From assembly GCF_017794965.1 (NCBI RefSeq), contig NZ_CP051240.1, positions 1,736,001 through 1,800,000 on the forward strand: a stretch of 64,000 bases of DNA, written 5' to 3'. The DNA is from Alcanivorax sp. (lineage in GTDB: Bacteria; Pseudomonadota; Gammaproteobacteria; Pseudomonadales; Alcanivoracaceae). A model generated the notes under the pieces. It had not been told where the DNA came from, did no database searches, and was given only the letters and a program-made list of their open reading frames with translations. This document shows positions 33,628 to 43,311 of this stretch, one piece after another; the stretch's first letter is position 1; each line of letters starts with the position of its first letter. The position numbers and the translations under genes were made by a program.

Positions 33628-34842
33628 TTAGCGGTAGTTCAGGCCCATGCTGACACGCACTTCTTCCAGCGTGGCGCGTGCGGCTTCACGAGCCTCTTCA
33701 CAGCCCTCTGCCACAATGGTGCGCACCAGATCCGGGTTACGCAAATGCTCCTCGGCACGCTTGCGAATGGGCTCCAACTCTTCCTGAACTGCCTCGATAA
33801 TCGGTTTTTTGCAATCCAGGCAACCGATACCCGCGCTGGTGCAACCGTCACGCACCCAGTCCCGGGTGGGTTCGTCGGAATACACCATGTGGAACTGCCA
33901 CACCGGACAGTTATCAGGATTGCCCGCATCGGTGCGACGAACCCTGGCGGGATCGGTGGGCATACGGCGGATCTTGCTTTCCACTTCCGCCGGCTCTTCA
34001 CGCATGCTGATAAAATTGCCGTAGGACTTGGACATCTTCTGCCCATCCAGCCCGGGCATTTTGGACGCCGGCGTTAACAATGCCTGGGGCTCCGGCAGGA
34101 TGACCTTGCCGCCCCCTTCCAGATCGCCCAGCAGGCGCTCCTTGTCACCCAGAGTGATGTTCTGTTGGGCGTCGACCAGTGCGCGCGCGGTTTCCAACGC
34201 GGTTTCGTCGCCTTTTTCCTGATACTGACGACGATGATTCACATAGATCTTCGACTGTTTCTTGCCCATTTTCTTGATGGCCGCTTCCACCGCTTCCTCG
34301 AAGCCCGGCTCGCGCCCGTACAGGTGATTGAAACGGCGGGCCACTTCGCGGGTCAATTCCACATGGGCAACCTGATCGGCACCCACCGGCACCTGACCGG
34401 CCCGGTAGGCAAGAATGTCGGCGGATTGCAGCAGCGGATAGCCCAGGAAACCGTAAGTGCTGAGATCTTTTTCGCGCAGTTTTTCCTGCTGATCCTTGTA
34501 GGTGGGAACCCGCTCCAGCCAGGACAAGGGTGTCATCATCGACAGCAGCAGATGCAACTCCGCATGCTCGGGCACCTGGCTCTGGATAAACAGGGTGGCG
34601 GAGCCCGGGTTGACCCCGGCGGCCAGCCAGTCGATGACCAGATCCCACACATGGCGCTCGATATTCTGGGGATTTTCGTATTCCGTGGTCAGCCCATGCC
34701 AGTCAGCCACAAAGAAAAAGCATTCGAATTCATGCTGCAGACGCACCCAGTTCTTGAGCACGCCATGGTAGTGCCCCAGGTGCAGGCGGCCAGTGGCTCG
34801 CATGCCGGAAACAACGCGCTGGGAAGAAACCACGGAACTCAA
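33628..34842 (-). CDS. trpS: tryptophanyl-tRNA synthetase, long form with possible 4Fe-4S motif
   Basis: 404 residues if started at TTG 34842, which has an AAGGAG site six bases upstream; a GTG at 34875 is the in-frame alternative without one. Class I signatures: HLGHYHG (HIGH box) and KMSKS. It charges tRNA-Trp. Near the anticodon-binding part there are four cysteines in the pattern C-x21-C-x6-C-x2-C (DNC, DGC, GIGC, LDC), almost the C-x22-C-x6-C-x2-C motif that binds a 4Fe-4S cluster in Thermotoga TrpRS. Lies between yciO and scpA on the same strand. Confidence 0.94.
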   Translation of the reverse strand: MSSVVSSQRVVSGMRATGRLHLGHYHGVLKNWVRLQHEFECFFFVADWHGLTTEYENPQNIERHVWDLVIDWLAAGVNPGSATLFIQSQVPEHAELHLLLSMMTPLSWLERVPTYKDQQEKLREKDLSTYGFLGYPLLQSADILAYRAGQVPVGADQVAHVELTREVARRFNHLYGREPGFEEAVEAAIKKMGKKQSKIYVNHRRQYQEKGDETALETARALVDAQQNITLGDKERLLGDLEGGGKVILPEPQALLTPASKMPGLDGQKMSKSYGNFISMREEPAEVESKIRRMPTDPARVRRTDAGNPDNCPVWQFHMVYSDEPTRDWVRDGCTSAGIGCLDCKKPIIEAVQEELEPIRKRAEEHLRNPDLVRTIVAEGCEEAREAARATLEEVRVSMGLNYR

Positions 34843-35115
34843 AATCAACTCCTTATGCCCGATCAGTGCCACCACCCTCGATCAGGCGCCAGCAAAGCAA
34901 GCGATTATACGGTGAACAAGGGGATCAGGGACAGCATAATGCCGTCCCGACGGGCGTCACTGGCTAAATCTTCGCCAATGGACCAAATAAATGGTTAACC
35001 GCAAAGCTGACTGAACATCAGGGTCAGCAAACATTGCTCCGATTCTCACATCAAAACCGAAATCACCTCCGTCCACTCCTGGAAAGATGTGTTATGCCGC
35101 AATTCCGCGATAAAC

Positions 35116-35739
35116 CTAATAAATGCTGTCGAGGGGGCCAGCACCTTCACGAATCACCTCTGGTCCCCCGCCATCTACCAGGGAGATCACCGTGGTCTCC
35201 TGAACCCCGCCAAAGCCTCCATCGATGACCAGATCCACCTGCCCCTGCAGGAAATCACGGACGTCCTGAGGGTCGGTCAACGGAAACTCGTCATCCGGCA
35301 AGTGGCAGGTGGAGGTCATGATCGGCTGGCCATGCTCAGCCAGCAGCGCCTGACAGATGGGATGGTCCGGCACACGGATACCGATGGTGCGCTTCTTGGC
35401 ATCCATCAGCCGGCGCGGCACTTCAGTGGTGCCATTGAGGATAAAGGTATAGGGCCCAGGGGTATGCGCCTTGATCAGGCGATAATCCGGGTTTTCCACC
35501 TTGGCATAGGTCGCCAGTGCAGAGAGGTCCTCGCACAACAGGGTAAACTGGTGCTTCTTGTCGAGACGGCGCAGCCGGATCAGTCGATTGAGGGCATTCT
35601 TTTCCCCGATACAGCAGCCCAGTGCATAAGTAGTGTCCGTCGGGTAGGCAATCAGCCCGCCTTTGCGGATCACGTCCACCGCCTGACGTATCAGCCGCGG
35701 CTGGGGTGTTTCCGGATGAATATAGAGCACTTCAGTCAT
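35116..35739 (-). CDS. yciO: YciO/Sua5/YrdC family protein
   Basis: 207 residues of the Sua5/YrdC dsRNA-binding fold, related to the enzyme that makes threonylcarbamoyl-AMP for tRNA t6A. Seen: GGLIAYPTDTTYALGCC, the RLRRLDKKHQFTLLC nucleotide-site segment, and TPGPYTFILNGTTEVPRR. YciO is the divergent paralogue and its exact activity is less certain. Sits between rnm and trpS, a conserved gammaproteobacterial order. Confidence 0.92.
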   Translation of the reverse strand: MTEVLYIHPETPQPRLIRQAVDVIRKGGLIAYPTDTTYALGCCIGEKNALNRLIRLRRLDKKHQFTLLCEDLSALATYAKVENPDYRLIKAHTPGPYTFILNGTTEVPRRLMDAKKRTIGIRVPDHPICQALLAEHGQPIMTSTCHLPDDEFPLTDPQDVRDFLQGQVDLVIDGGFGGVQETTVISLVDGGGPEVIREGAGPLDSIY

Positions 35740-35808
35740 GCTGATTCCGCTTTCGTTCTGTCTCTTGAATGATATGCAGCTTTAACTTTGAGCTTCAACA
35801 TTTTGTTT

Positions 35809-36660
35809 TTATTGATTAAAGCTCTGCCAAACCGGTGTGGCTCCACGGGGGATATCTGGAAGACGGCCCAATGCCAGCCACTTCTGTTCTGGCGAGTGGA
35901 AGTCGGAGCCCGCGGACACCTTCAAGTCAAAATGCTGCCAGCATTCATTAAGCAGTTCCTGCTGCTGACGGGTGAGACCGGGCATGGCCACCTCCAATCC
36001 GTCCCCCCCCTGCGCCTTGAATGCGGTGAGTAATTGCCTCAGTTTCTTGCGGGTAAGGCCGTAGCCATGGGGATGCGCCACTACCGCCTGTCCGCCCGCT
36101 GCGTGTATATCCTCGATGGCCTCTTCCATGCTGCACCAGGGGGTGGCCACAAAGGCAGACTGGCCCTGCTTGAGAAACCGGTTGAACGCATGACGGCCGT
36201 TGCGAACCCGCCCAGCCTGCTCCAGGTATTTGGCAAACCAGGGGCGACCTGGTGCCTGGCTGTCAGCCAATTCGCAGGTGCGCTCATAGCTGTTCGCCAG
36301 TCCTGCCGCCTTGTCCAGGCGTCGGCCAATTTCACGGGCGCGGTTCACCCGGGCCTGTTGCTGACTGGCCACCCGCTCACACAACTGGGGATTGTCGCTA
36401 TCCAGCCCCAGGCCGAGTATGTGGTATTCCCGATTGTCATGTCGCACCGAGAACTCGATCCCGTTGATCAACCGGATACCACGCTCTTTCGCAGCCTGGC
36501 GAGCTTCAGGCAAGCCCGCCAGGGTGTCGTGATCCGTCAACGCCAGGGCAGTTACGCCATAGTCAGCCGCCCGATTCACCAGGTCCGCAGGCGACAGCGC
36601 ACCGTCCGAGGCCAGACTGTGGCTATGCAGATCGAAACACTCTGAATGCTGAATTGACAT
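35809..36660 (-). CDS. rnm: PHP-domain RNase AM (YciV/TrpH family)
   Basis: 283 residues from ATG 36660 (MSIQHSECFDLHSHSLASDG). PHP metal-binding residues in FDLHSHSLASDG, ALALTDHDTLAG, GIEFSVRHDNREYH, VVAHPHGYGL and SAGSDFHSP. 5'-3' exonuclease that acts on short RNA ends and matures the 5' end of 23S rRNA in E. coli. An upstream in-frame start at 36735 exists but lacks support. Confidence 0.92.
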   Translation of the reverse strand: MSIQHSECFDLHSHSLASDGALSPADLVNRAADYGVTALALTDHDTLAGLPEARQAAKERGIRLINGIEFSVRHDNREYHILGLGLDSDNPQLCERVASQQQARVNRAREIGRRLDKAAGLANSYERTCELADSQAPGRPWFAKYLEQAGRVRNGRHAFNRFLKQGQSAFVATPWCSMEEAIEDIHAAGGQAVVAHPHGYGLTRKKLRQLLTAFKAQGGDGLEVAMPGLTRQQQELLNECWQHFDLKVSAGSDFHSPEQKWLALGRLPDIPRGATPVWQSFNQ

Positions 36661-36784
36661 GGAACCGGGCACCTTTAACAAGGTCGACAACCTATCATAT
36701 TGCAGGGTGAATTGCTGCGCCGATGTGGTTAACATCTGCGCCTGCGCTGCCCTTATTCACAAGCCAAGGTAAAATTCGTCCCGC

Positions 36785-37510
36785 ATGACCAACTCAACCG
36801 ACACAGAACGCGCCAGCGCACCGCCTGCGAAGAAAGAAAGCCTGCTCGCCAATCTGCTGCTGAACATCATCATTCCCACCCTGATTCTCAGCAAGCTGTC
36901 CAGCGACGAGTACCTGGGCACCAAGCTGGCCATTGTGGTCGCACTGGCGTTTCCCTTTGCCTACGGCCTCAAGGACCTGATCGGCAACGGCAAGGTCAAC
37001 TTCTATTCAGCACTGGGCATTGTCAGCATCATGCTCACCGGCGGGATCGGGCTGCTGGAACTGGATGCCGAATACATGGCCATCAAGGAAGCGACCATCC
37101 CCGGCATTCTGGGTATCGCCACGGTAGGGTCGCTCTACACCCGCTGGCCGTTGGTGCGCACCTTTGTCTATAACGACAAGATCTTTGCCACCGAAAAAAT
37201 CGCGGCAGGCCTGGCTTTCAAGGGCACCGAGACTGATTTCGAGCGCACACTGACCACCGCTTCGTGGATGATTGCGGGCTCGTTCTTTGTATCATCAGTC
37301 CTGAATTACGTTCTGGCCAAGGTGATTCTGCAAAGCCCGCCCGGCACGGTGGCCTTCAACGAAGAACTGGCCAAAATGACCGCATTGAGCTATCCGGTCA
37401 TCGTCATACCGTCCATGATCATTTTCGCAGCCGCCCTGTTCTATCTAATACGCCGACTTACCCGGCTCACCGGGCTGAGCTTTGAAGAAATGCTGGAACA
37501 ACACAAGTAA
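36785..37510 (+). CDS. VC0807-family membrane protein
   Basis: 241 residues with about six TM helices (LLANLLLNIIIPTLILSKL, LAIVVALAFPFAYGL, ALGIVSIMLTGGIGLL, and three later). The intervening segment includes GSLYTRWPLVRTFVYNDKIF. It occupies the place that yciB (septation protein A) holds in relatives, between rnm and yciI, and may be a functional substitute; that is inference. Transport substrate unknown. Confidence 0.75.
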   Translation: MTNSTDTERASAPPAKKESLLANLLLNIIIPTLILSKLSSDEYLGTKLAIVVALAFPFAYGLKDLIGNGKVNFYSALGIVSIMLTGGIGLLELDAEYMAIKEATIPGILGIATVGSLYTRWPLVRTFVYNDKIFATEKIAAGLAFKGTETDFERTLTTASWMIAGSFFVSSVLNYVLAKVILQSPPGTVAFNEELAKMTALSYPVIVIPSMIIFAAALFYLIRRLTRLTGLSFEEMLEQHK

Positions 37511-37533
37511 TTACCACCTGAAAGGATTCTGAC

Positions 37534-37833
37534 ATGCTGTACGCCATCATCAGCCAGGACGTTGCGGATTCACTGCCGTTACGCAAACAAGCCCGCGCTG
37601 ACCACCTTGCCCGATTGGAATCCCTGCGTGACCAGGGGCGTCTGGTGCTGGCTGGCCCCCACCCAGCCATCGACAGTGACGACCCCGGGGAAGCGGGCTT
37701 TACCGGTTCTCTGGTCGTGGCAGAATTCGACTCCCTGGAAGCCGCGCAGCAATGGGCAGACGCCGACCCCTATATCGCGGCCGGCGTTTACGCCGGGGTG
37801 GTGGTCAAACCGTTCAAGAAAGTGCTGCCCTGA
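37534..37833 (+). CDS. yciI: YciI-family protein
   Basis: 99 residues, the full family length. YciI fold with MLYAIISQDVADSLPLRKQA at the N-terminus, the His/Asp pair (ADHLARLESLRDQGRLVLAG, then DSDDPGEAGFTGSLVVAEFD) and AQQWADADPYIAAGVYAGV. The active site is expected from His/Asp; the substrate is unknown. 23 nt after the VC0807 gene, so probably cotranscribed. Confidence 0.93.
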   Translation: MLYAIISQDVADSLPLRKQARADHLARLESLRDQGRLVLAGPHPAIDSDDPGEAGFTGSLVVAEFDSLEAAQQWADADPYIAAGVYAGVVVKPFKKVLP

Positions 37834-37954
37834 CACATCGCTTTGCGATTTTTTACAAAGCCAACAGGGTAAGCCACCCGAATTGTGATTATTGTTGCGC
37901 CGTAGCCTGCTCCCGTGCAGTAGACTGCGCCGCTTGAACAAAGGAGCCCCTCCA

Positions 37955-38617
37955 ATGCTTAAACGTCTGACTCTCGCGTTGTTCCTGGCTGCCAGCTGGG
38001 GCAACACCCATGCTGCGGCGGCCTGGGTAGACGACAGTATCTATGTGCCCATTCGGGCAGCGGCCAATCCTGGTGGGCGCATTGTTCACCGCGGTATCAA
38101 AAGCGGTACCCGGGTCGAGTTTTTCGGTTTCGATGGCGACTGGGCCAAGATTCAGTATGGCGATATCGAGGGGTATATCGGCAAGCAGTACCTGAGCCAG
38201 TCTCCCACTGCCGCCATTCTGCTGGAGCGGGCCCGCAGTGACAGTGAGGCAGCCAAGGCCGAAGCCGCCAAGCTGCGCACCCAACTTGCCGAGATCAAGG
38301 GCGAGCGGGATGCCCTGGCCGAACAGTCCCAGACGCTAAAGGATTCACTGACCTCCCGGAGCGATGAACTGGAACAGCTCCAGGAAGTGGCCTCTGACCC
38401 CATTCGTCTCGACCAGGCAAACCGTCGCCTCAATGAAGAGCTGAGCCTGCTGCGTTCTGAACTGGATCAGGTTAAGGCTGAAAACGTGATGCTGCGCAGC
38501 AGTAATCGCTATCGCGAGTGGCTCACAGGCCTGGCCATCCTCGGTGCCGGCCTGGTGATCGGCTTGATCATGCGCTCCCGCTCAGGTCGTCGCCGCACCA
38601 GCGGCTGGGCGAACTAG
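37955..38617 (+). CDS. SH3-domain envelope protein (TIGR04211 family)
   Basis: 220 residues from ATG 37955 (AAGGAG leader). Signal peptide to about residue 24 (THAAAAWVDD), bacterial SH3 domain (25-88; YVPIRAAANPGGRIVHRGIK, DWAKIQYGDIEGYIGKQYL), long coiled coil (95-190) and a C-terminal TM helix (LTGLAILGAGLVIGLIMRS). Anchored in the inner membrane with the SH3 domain in the periplasm, likely binding cell wall or envelope partners. E. coli YgiM is the model. Confidence 0.88.
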   Translation: MLKRLTLALFLAASWGNTHAAAAWVDDSIYVPIRAAANPGGRIVHRGIKSGTRVEFFGFDGDWAKIQYGDIEGYIGKQYLSQSPTAAILLERARSDSEAAKAEAAKLRTQLAEIKGERDALAEQSQTLKDSLTSRSDELEQLQEVASDPIRLDQANRRLNEELSLLRSELDQVKAENVMLRSSNRYREWLTGLAILGAGLVIGLIMRSRSGRRRTSGWAN

Positions 38618-38657
38618 TTCGTCTGCTCCCGGGCATGCAGGCCATGCCCGGGCGCCA

Positions 38658-39689
38658 TCAGTGGTAAGGAAGGCCGGCCTGAACCTCGAGCCGCAACACC
38701 ACCCCGGAAACACCCTTGTAATTCTCTTCCCTGGGCCAGAATACATAGGGCTCGACCTCATAGAAGAACCATGGTCGCCAGACACTGCGACGGAATCGCA
38801 CGCTGGTTCGCCAGGTCTTTACCGCAGAAACCGGGCTGGTGAAACCATCAAAGCCGGCACTGGCGCCAATACCACTCTGATCGCCAAGACGAAAATAGAC
38901 ACTGGCGGACTGATTGAAATACCAGCCCCGCTCCATTTCGTTGAACTCTTCACTGATCTCCCATTCGCTGGCCAGGCGCACCGTGGAGCGTTCGGTGAAT
39001 GGCCGGTCAATCTCGAACAGGCTGTTGGCCCCGAATCCATCCGGGTCTTCCCAGTACATTTTCTCCGTAAAACGAAAGGTGGCCAGGGTATTACCTACCG
39101 GGGTCGTGAAGCGGTAGCGTCCCCTGACAAAAGCCGTGAGCTCTGAGCGGACGCCGGCATCCAGATCCACATCCATGCGGTCAGGCATATTGACCATCCA
39201 GCGAAGGGCAGCACGATACCCGGTATTGTTTTCCCCCACTTCCTCTGGCCGGCTGTCCAGATCGTTGCGCAATTCGTCACTGGTGTCGTCATCATTGCGG
39301 AACATCAAGCTGAGGCGGTGCTGTGCATTGGGCAATTCCACACGGGCGCGCACCTTCAATTCGCTCTCGTCACCATCATGCTCCTGGAAACGGGACGCTC
39401 CGATTACGCGCAGCTGGGTGCCGGGCTCTTCGCTGTAGACCTCGTTGGGACCACCAAAAAAACCATCGACCCAGCGACTTGGTCCGCAGACCGTCCGGGA
39501 CATCCAGCTATGGGTGCGATCTACCCAGCCATTGCGGTCACTATGGTGGGTACAGGGATGCGCACTCTTCCCCACCACTTCAGCCGGTGCCGGATCGGTG
39601 TCTTGTTCTGTTTCTGCATACACCCCGGGCACCAGGAAAATCCCCGCAACAAGCCAGAAAGACTGGCAAAACTTCCTGTTCATTGTCAC
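38658..39689 (-). CDS. predicted outer-membrane beta-barrel protein, conserved hypothetical
   Basis: 343 residues. Signal peptide (QSFWLVAGIFLVPGVYAETE), a plug-like Cys-containing segment (KSAHPCTHHSDRNGWVDRTH, then SRTVCGPSRWVDGFFGG), then about ten amphipathic strands rich in charged and aromatic residues ending ENYKGVSGVVLRLEVQ. The two Cys could form a disulphide. It resembles uncharacterised barrel proteins of Alcanivorax/Pseudomonas type; no function can be assigned. Convergent with the SH3 gene. Confidence 0.7.
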   Translation of the reverse strand: MTMNRKFCQSFWLVAGIFLVPGVYAETEQDTDPAPAEVVGKSAHPCTHHSDRNGWVDRTHSWMSRTVCGPSRWVDGFFGGPNEVYSEEPGTQLRVIGASRFQEHDGDESELKVRARVELPNAQHRLSLMFRNDDDTSDELRNDLDSRPEEVGENNTGYRAALRWMVNMPDRMDVDLDAGVRSELTAFVRGRYRFTTPVGNTLATFRFTEKMYWEDPDGFGANSLFEIDRPFTERSTVRLASEWEISEEFNEMERGWYFNQSASVYFRLGDQSGIGASAGFDGFTSPVSAVKTWRTSVRFRRSVWRPWFFYEVEPYVFWPREENYKGVSGVVLRLEVQAGLPYH

Positions 39690-39801
39690 AGAATAGCCCT
39701 ACCGTAAAGCCTTCTACCAACAGTTTTTGACCGAAACCGAATGGGACTTATGAGCGGTCATTGGGTAGCATTCCCGAAGGCATTTAGATTAAGACTCGAC
39801 T

Positions 39802-40701
39802 ATGAATAACTGGCATAAAATTCGTGGCATCGCCGCTCTCATCGGCATCGTCATCAACACCCTTATCCTCTGCCCTGTCCTTTACCTGTTTGTGCTGCTT
39901 CGATTGGTACTGCGTTTTGAAAAGGCCCAAGTCATGCTCTCCAGGGTGCTTGTCGCCATTGCAGAGACCTGGATTGCCATCAATAACCTGATCGTTGCCG
40001 GCACCAGCCGGATCAAATGGCAGGTTTCCGGAATGGATCGTCTGGACCGGGACCAGTGGTATCTGGTCACCTGCAATCACCAGAGCTGGGCAGACATTCT
40101 GGTTCTCCAGCGTATTTCCAACCGCCGGATTCCGTTCCTCAAATTCTTTCTCAAGCAGGAGCTGATCAAGGTGCCGGTTCTGGGGCTGGCATGGTGGGGG
40201 CTGGATTTCCCCTTTATGAAGCGCTACACCAAAGAGGAAATTGCGAAGAACCCGGAACTCAAGGGCAAGGATCTGGAAACCACACGCAAGGCCTGTGAGA
40301 AGTTTGCCTACTTCCCTACCTCGGTGATGAACTTTTTTGAAGGTACCCGCTTCACCCAGGCCAAACATGATCAACAGCAGTCCCCCTACCAGTACTTGCT
40401 CAAACCCAAGGCCGGTGGCGCCGCGTTCACCCTGGGGGCCATGTCCGGGCATTTGCGAAATCTGCTTGATGTGACCATTATTTACCCCCCGGAAGCCCCC
40501 CGCTCCCTGCTTGCCTATCTGGGTGGCGCCATGGAGAACGTTGAGGTAGTTGTGACCCAACGTGTGATTCCGGCTTGGGCTTCAGAGGGTAACTATGAAG
40601 CCGATCCTGCCTTCCGGGAACGATTTCAACAATGGATTGCTGAACTCTGGGAAGAAAAGGACACCCTTATTGCATCAAGACTGGAGCAGCAGCAACGCTG
40701 A
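39802..40701 (+). CDS. 1-acyl-sn-glycerol-3-phosphate acyltransferase-like protein (YihG/PlsC type)
   Basis: 299 residues: N-terminal TM anchor (GIAALIGIVINTLILCPVLY), the HX4D acyltransferase motif in NHQSWADILVL, and FFEGTRFTQAKHD (second block). E. coli YihG is the closest type, a non-essential lysophosphatidic acid acyltransferase. Monocistronic, followed 21-51 nt later by a long DUF349 gene. Confidence 0.88.
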   Translation: MNNWHKIRGIAALIGIVINTLILCPVLYLFVLLRLVLRFEKAQVMLSRVLVAIAETWIAINNLIVAGTSRIKWQVSGMDRLDRDQWYLVTCNHQSWADILVLQRISNRRIPFLKFFLKQELIKVPVLGLAWWGLDFPFMKRYTKEEIAKNPELKGKDLETTRKACEKFAYFPTSVMNFFEGTRFTQAKHDQQQSPYQYLLKPKAGGAAFTLGAMSGHLRNLLDVTIIYPPEAPRSLLAYLGGAMENVEVVVTQRVIPAWASEGNYEADPAFRERFQQWIAELWEEKDTLIASRLEQQQR

Positions 40702-40752
40702 CAGACTCCATTACAGAACAGGATGCCCGGCAAAGACCGGGCCTGGAATTCT

Positions 40753-43311
40753 ATGTTTGGTCGATTTCTCAAACCGCGCTGGCAACACACCAACCCCGAC
40801 ATACGCCTGAAGGCCATCGAAAGGATGTCCGCTGTTGCAGAAGGCGACGCTCTTGCCCAGCTGGCACGTGGCGACGCCAGTGATCTGGTCAGGGCGGCAG
40901 CAACCACCAGAATCACCGATTTAAACCTGCTCGACGACATCCTGAATCAGGATAGCGCCCCTTCCGTGCGGGAATCCGCCTCCATGCGAATCATGGCGCT
41001 ACTGGCCGGCACCTGCGAGGAAGCCCCGCCCCATGACACCCGTCTGCGCCTGGTTCGACTGACCAACAACCCGGATGTCCTTGCCCATGTGGCCAGACAC
41101 AGCCCTGACGAACGCTGCCAGCAGGCAGCCATTGAACGCCTCGATAACCCGGCGTTGCTGATGACGCTGGCCGTGGATGGCCCCAGTGAACCCGTGCGCG
41201 TCAGTGCCGCCCAGCGCATTAACACACTGCCCGATCTGAAACGCCTGGCACGGGAAGGCCGAGACAAGCGGGTTGTGCGAATCGCCCGTGATGCCGCCAA
41301 GGCATTACAGGAACAACAACAGCAACAGAACGCGGAATCAGCGCGGGTTATCCAGCTGGCTGATCGTTTTGAGCAGCATGCCCGCCGCCGTGTGGATGCC
41401 CTCTACGGGCCACGCCTTGAGCAACTGGAGCAGCAATGGCAGGAGTCTGCCAGTGTGGCCACTCCAGAGCTTGCCTCCCGGGTTAATCAGGCGCTCAATC
41501 GCTGTCGCTCTCAACTGGCAGAATTGCAGGAAGAACACCGCCGAAAAGCCCTGGCTGAAACGGCTGAAATGGAAAGAAATGCAGCGTGCCGAACACTCTA
41601 TCAGTTGCTGGGTGAAGCCAGTGGCGAGACCTGGGAACATCAGCTGGGAGAGTTGCGTTCTGCGCTTGCCACCCAACAGCGGCGCTGGCAGGGGGCCAGC
41701 CAGCAAAGCGAACCGGCCACTCATGAACGGGATGCCTTCGATAACCTGACAGCGGCCTTCCAGGCCATGCTGGACCTGGCGGCAGAGGCCAACGACAACC
41801 GGGACAACCCGGAAAAACTGGCCAGCCTGGCACAGCAATGGCCGGCGGAATACGCCCGCCCTCCTCTGCTCGATGCCATTGTCGAGAGCACCGGAAAGGA
41901 ACCGGCCCCGGACAAGAAAACCACCAACCCGCACCGGGGGCTACTGATCGCCCTGAAACGGGAACTGAGCAAAGGCAACCTGCGGCATGCCAACCGGCTA
42001 TGGCACAAGGCCGAAGCCGTAATCGCCGAAGGGGACGCCCCGCAACTGGCCCGCGAGCTTGAAAAGCTCACCCCCAGACGCGCCGAACTACAGGACTGGC
42101 ACCGTTTTGCAGCCGAACCCAAGAAAGTGGAACTGTGCGAGAAGATGGAATTGCTCGCAGACAGCACCATGGATGCGCCACAACTGGCCAGCGCCATACA
42201 GGCACTGCATGAGGAATGGCGCAGCCTGATGAGCTCGGATCAAGATGAAGATCAGGCCTTGTGGGATCGCTTCAAGGCCGCCACCGACGTGGCTTACGAA
42301 CCCTGCAAGGCCCACTTTGCTGAACAGGATGCCCAACGCAAGGCCAACCTGGCGAAACGGATTGAACTCCTTGAACAGCTGGAAGGCTTTATCAATCTGC
42401 AAGACTGGAGCAAGGCCGACTGGGAGGGGATCTGGCAGATTCGCCAGCAGGCCCCGAGAGACTGGCAGCGTCATCACCCGGTACGCTTTACCGATGCCCG
42501 TGATGCCCAGAAACGGTTTTCTGCCGCGTTATCCACCCTTGATGAGCAACTGGAAGCGCATAGCAAGGAAGCAGAGAACGAGCGCAACGCATTGATCGCC
42601 AATGCGGAGAAAATCTCACTGGACGGTGACGATCTGCGCAATGCCATCCAGCAGGCCCTGGATATCCAGAAACAGTGGCGCAACACCGCCTGGCTACCGC
42701 CCGCACGCCACCGCCCACTGCAAAAAAAGTTTCGCAAAGCGATTGACCGCGTTTTCAAGGCCAGAGACAAGCAAAAAGAGGCAGAGAAGACCGCCCAGTC
42801 TCAACGCCAGGCGGTGATTGGCGAGCACCTGGACGCACTGGAGCAGGCACTGGTTGCCGAATTTTCAGACGCCAATGCCGCCACGCTGAAACACACCCTG
42901 TCAGAGCTCGATGCGGCCAGTGATGGCCGGCTACCTGCCGGACTCAACAAGAAAGTGCAGCAATTGCGTCGCCGCGCCCAGGAGCGCCTTGCCCGACTGG
43001 ACGACTGGCAGGACTGGCATCGCCTCCAGGAGCAGGTCCTGGCTCTGCCCGCTGAAGACGCCAGTAACGACGCCATGCTGGTGATGGCCGTGGCGTTTGA
43101 AGCCCTTGCAGGGGTGCCCTCACCGGAGGCCGAGCGGCAACGTCGCCTGGCGTGGCAGCTGGAAACGCTCCCCTCTGCAATGAAGAAGCAGGGCTTTGCG
43201 GTGATGGATGAAATGCGCAAGCTGCTCAAGGAGCATGTTGGCGGTATCAGCGAAACCGAGCGCAAGCGGCTGCTTGATGCTCTGGCAGTGTTGGAGCCTG
43301 GCAATGCGTAA
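40753..43311 (+). CDS. DUF349-domain protein, HEAT-repeat N-terminus
   Basis: 852 residues from ATG 40753 (a start 30 nt upstream lacks support). The first 190 residues look like HEAT/leucine-rich helices repeating every 30 residues (RMSAVAEGDALAQLARGDAS, LVRAAATTRITDLNLLDDIL). The rest is a long Gln/Glu/Arg-rich coiled coil with DUF349 repeats (KFRKAIDRVFKARDKQ, RFKAATDVAYEPC). No catalytic motif, cytosolic. Its stop overlaps the next gene by 8 nt (ATGCGTAA). Role unknown. Confidence 0.85.
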   Translation: MFGRFLKPRWQHTNPDIRLKAIERMSAVAEGDALAQLARGDASDLVRAAATTRITDLNLLDDILNQDSAPSVRESASMRIMALLAGTCEEAPPHDTRLRLVRLTNNPDVLAHVARHSPDERCQQAAIERLDNPALLMTLAVDGPSEPVRVSAAQRINTLPDLKRLAREGRDKRVVRIARDAAKALQEQQQQQNAESARVIQLADRFEQHARRRVDALYGPRLEQLEQQWQESASVATPELASRVNQALNRCRSQLAELQEEHRRKALAETAEMERNAACRTLYQLLGEASGETWEHQLGELRSALATQQRRWQGASQQSEPATHERDAFDNLTAAFQAMLDLAAEANDNRDNPEKLASLAQQWPAEYARPPLLDAIVESTGKEPAPDKKTTNPHRGLLIALKRELSKGNLRHANRLWHKAEAVIAEGDAPQLARELEKLTPRRAELQDWHRFAAEPKKVELCEKMELLADSTMDAPQLASAIQALHEEWRSLMSSDQDEDQALWDRFKAATDVAYEPCKAHFAEQDAQRKANLAKRIELLEQLEGFINLQDWSKADWEGIWQIRQQAPRDWQRHHPVRFTDARDAQKRFSAALSTLDEQLEAHSKEAENERNALIANAEKISLDGDDLRNAIQQALDIQKQWRNTAWLPPARHRPLQKKFRKAIDRVFKARDKQKEAEKTAQSQRQAVIGEHLDALEQALVAEFSDANAATLKHTLSELDAASDGRLPAGLNKKVQQLRRRAQERLARLDDWQDWHRLQEQVLALPAEDASNDAMLVMAVAFEALAGVPSPEAERQRRLAWQLETLPSAMKKQGFAVMDEMRKLLKEHVGGISETERKRLLDALAVLEPGNA

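Noticed and set aside
39700..39801. TTGACC-like promoter before the acyltransferase
   Set aside because: The spacing to the only -10-like hexamer is 15 bp and the match is poor.
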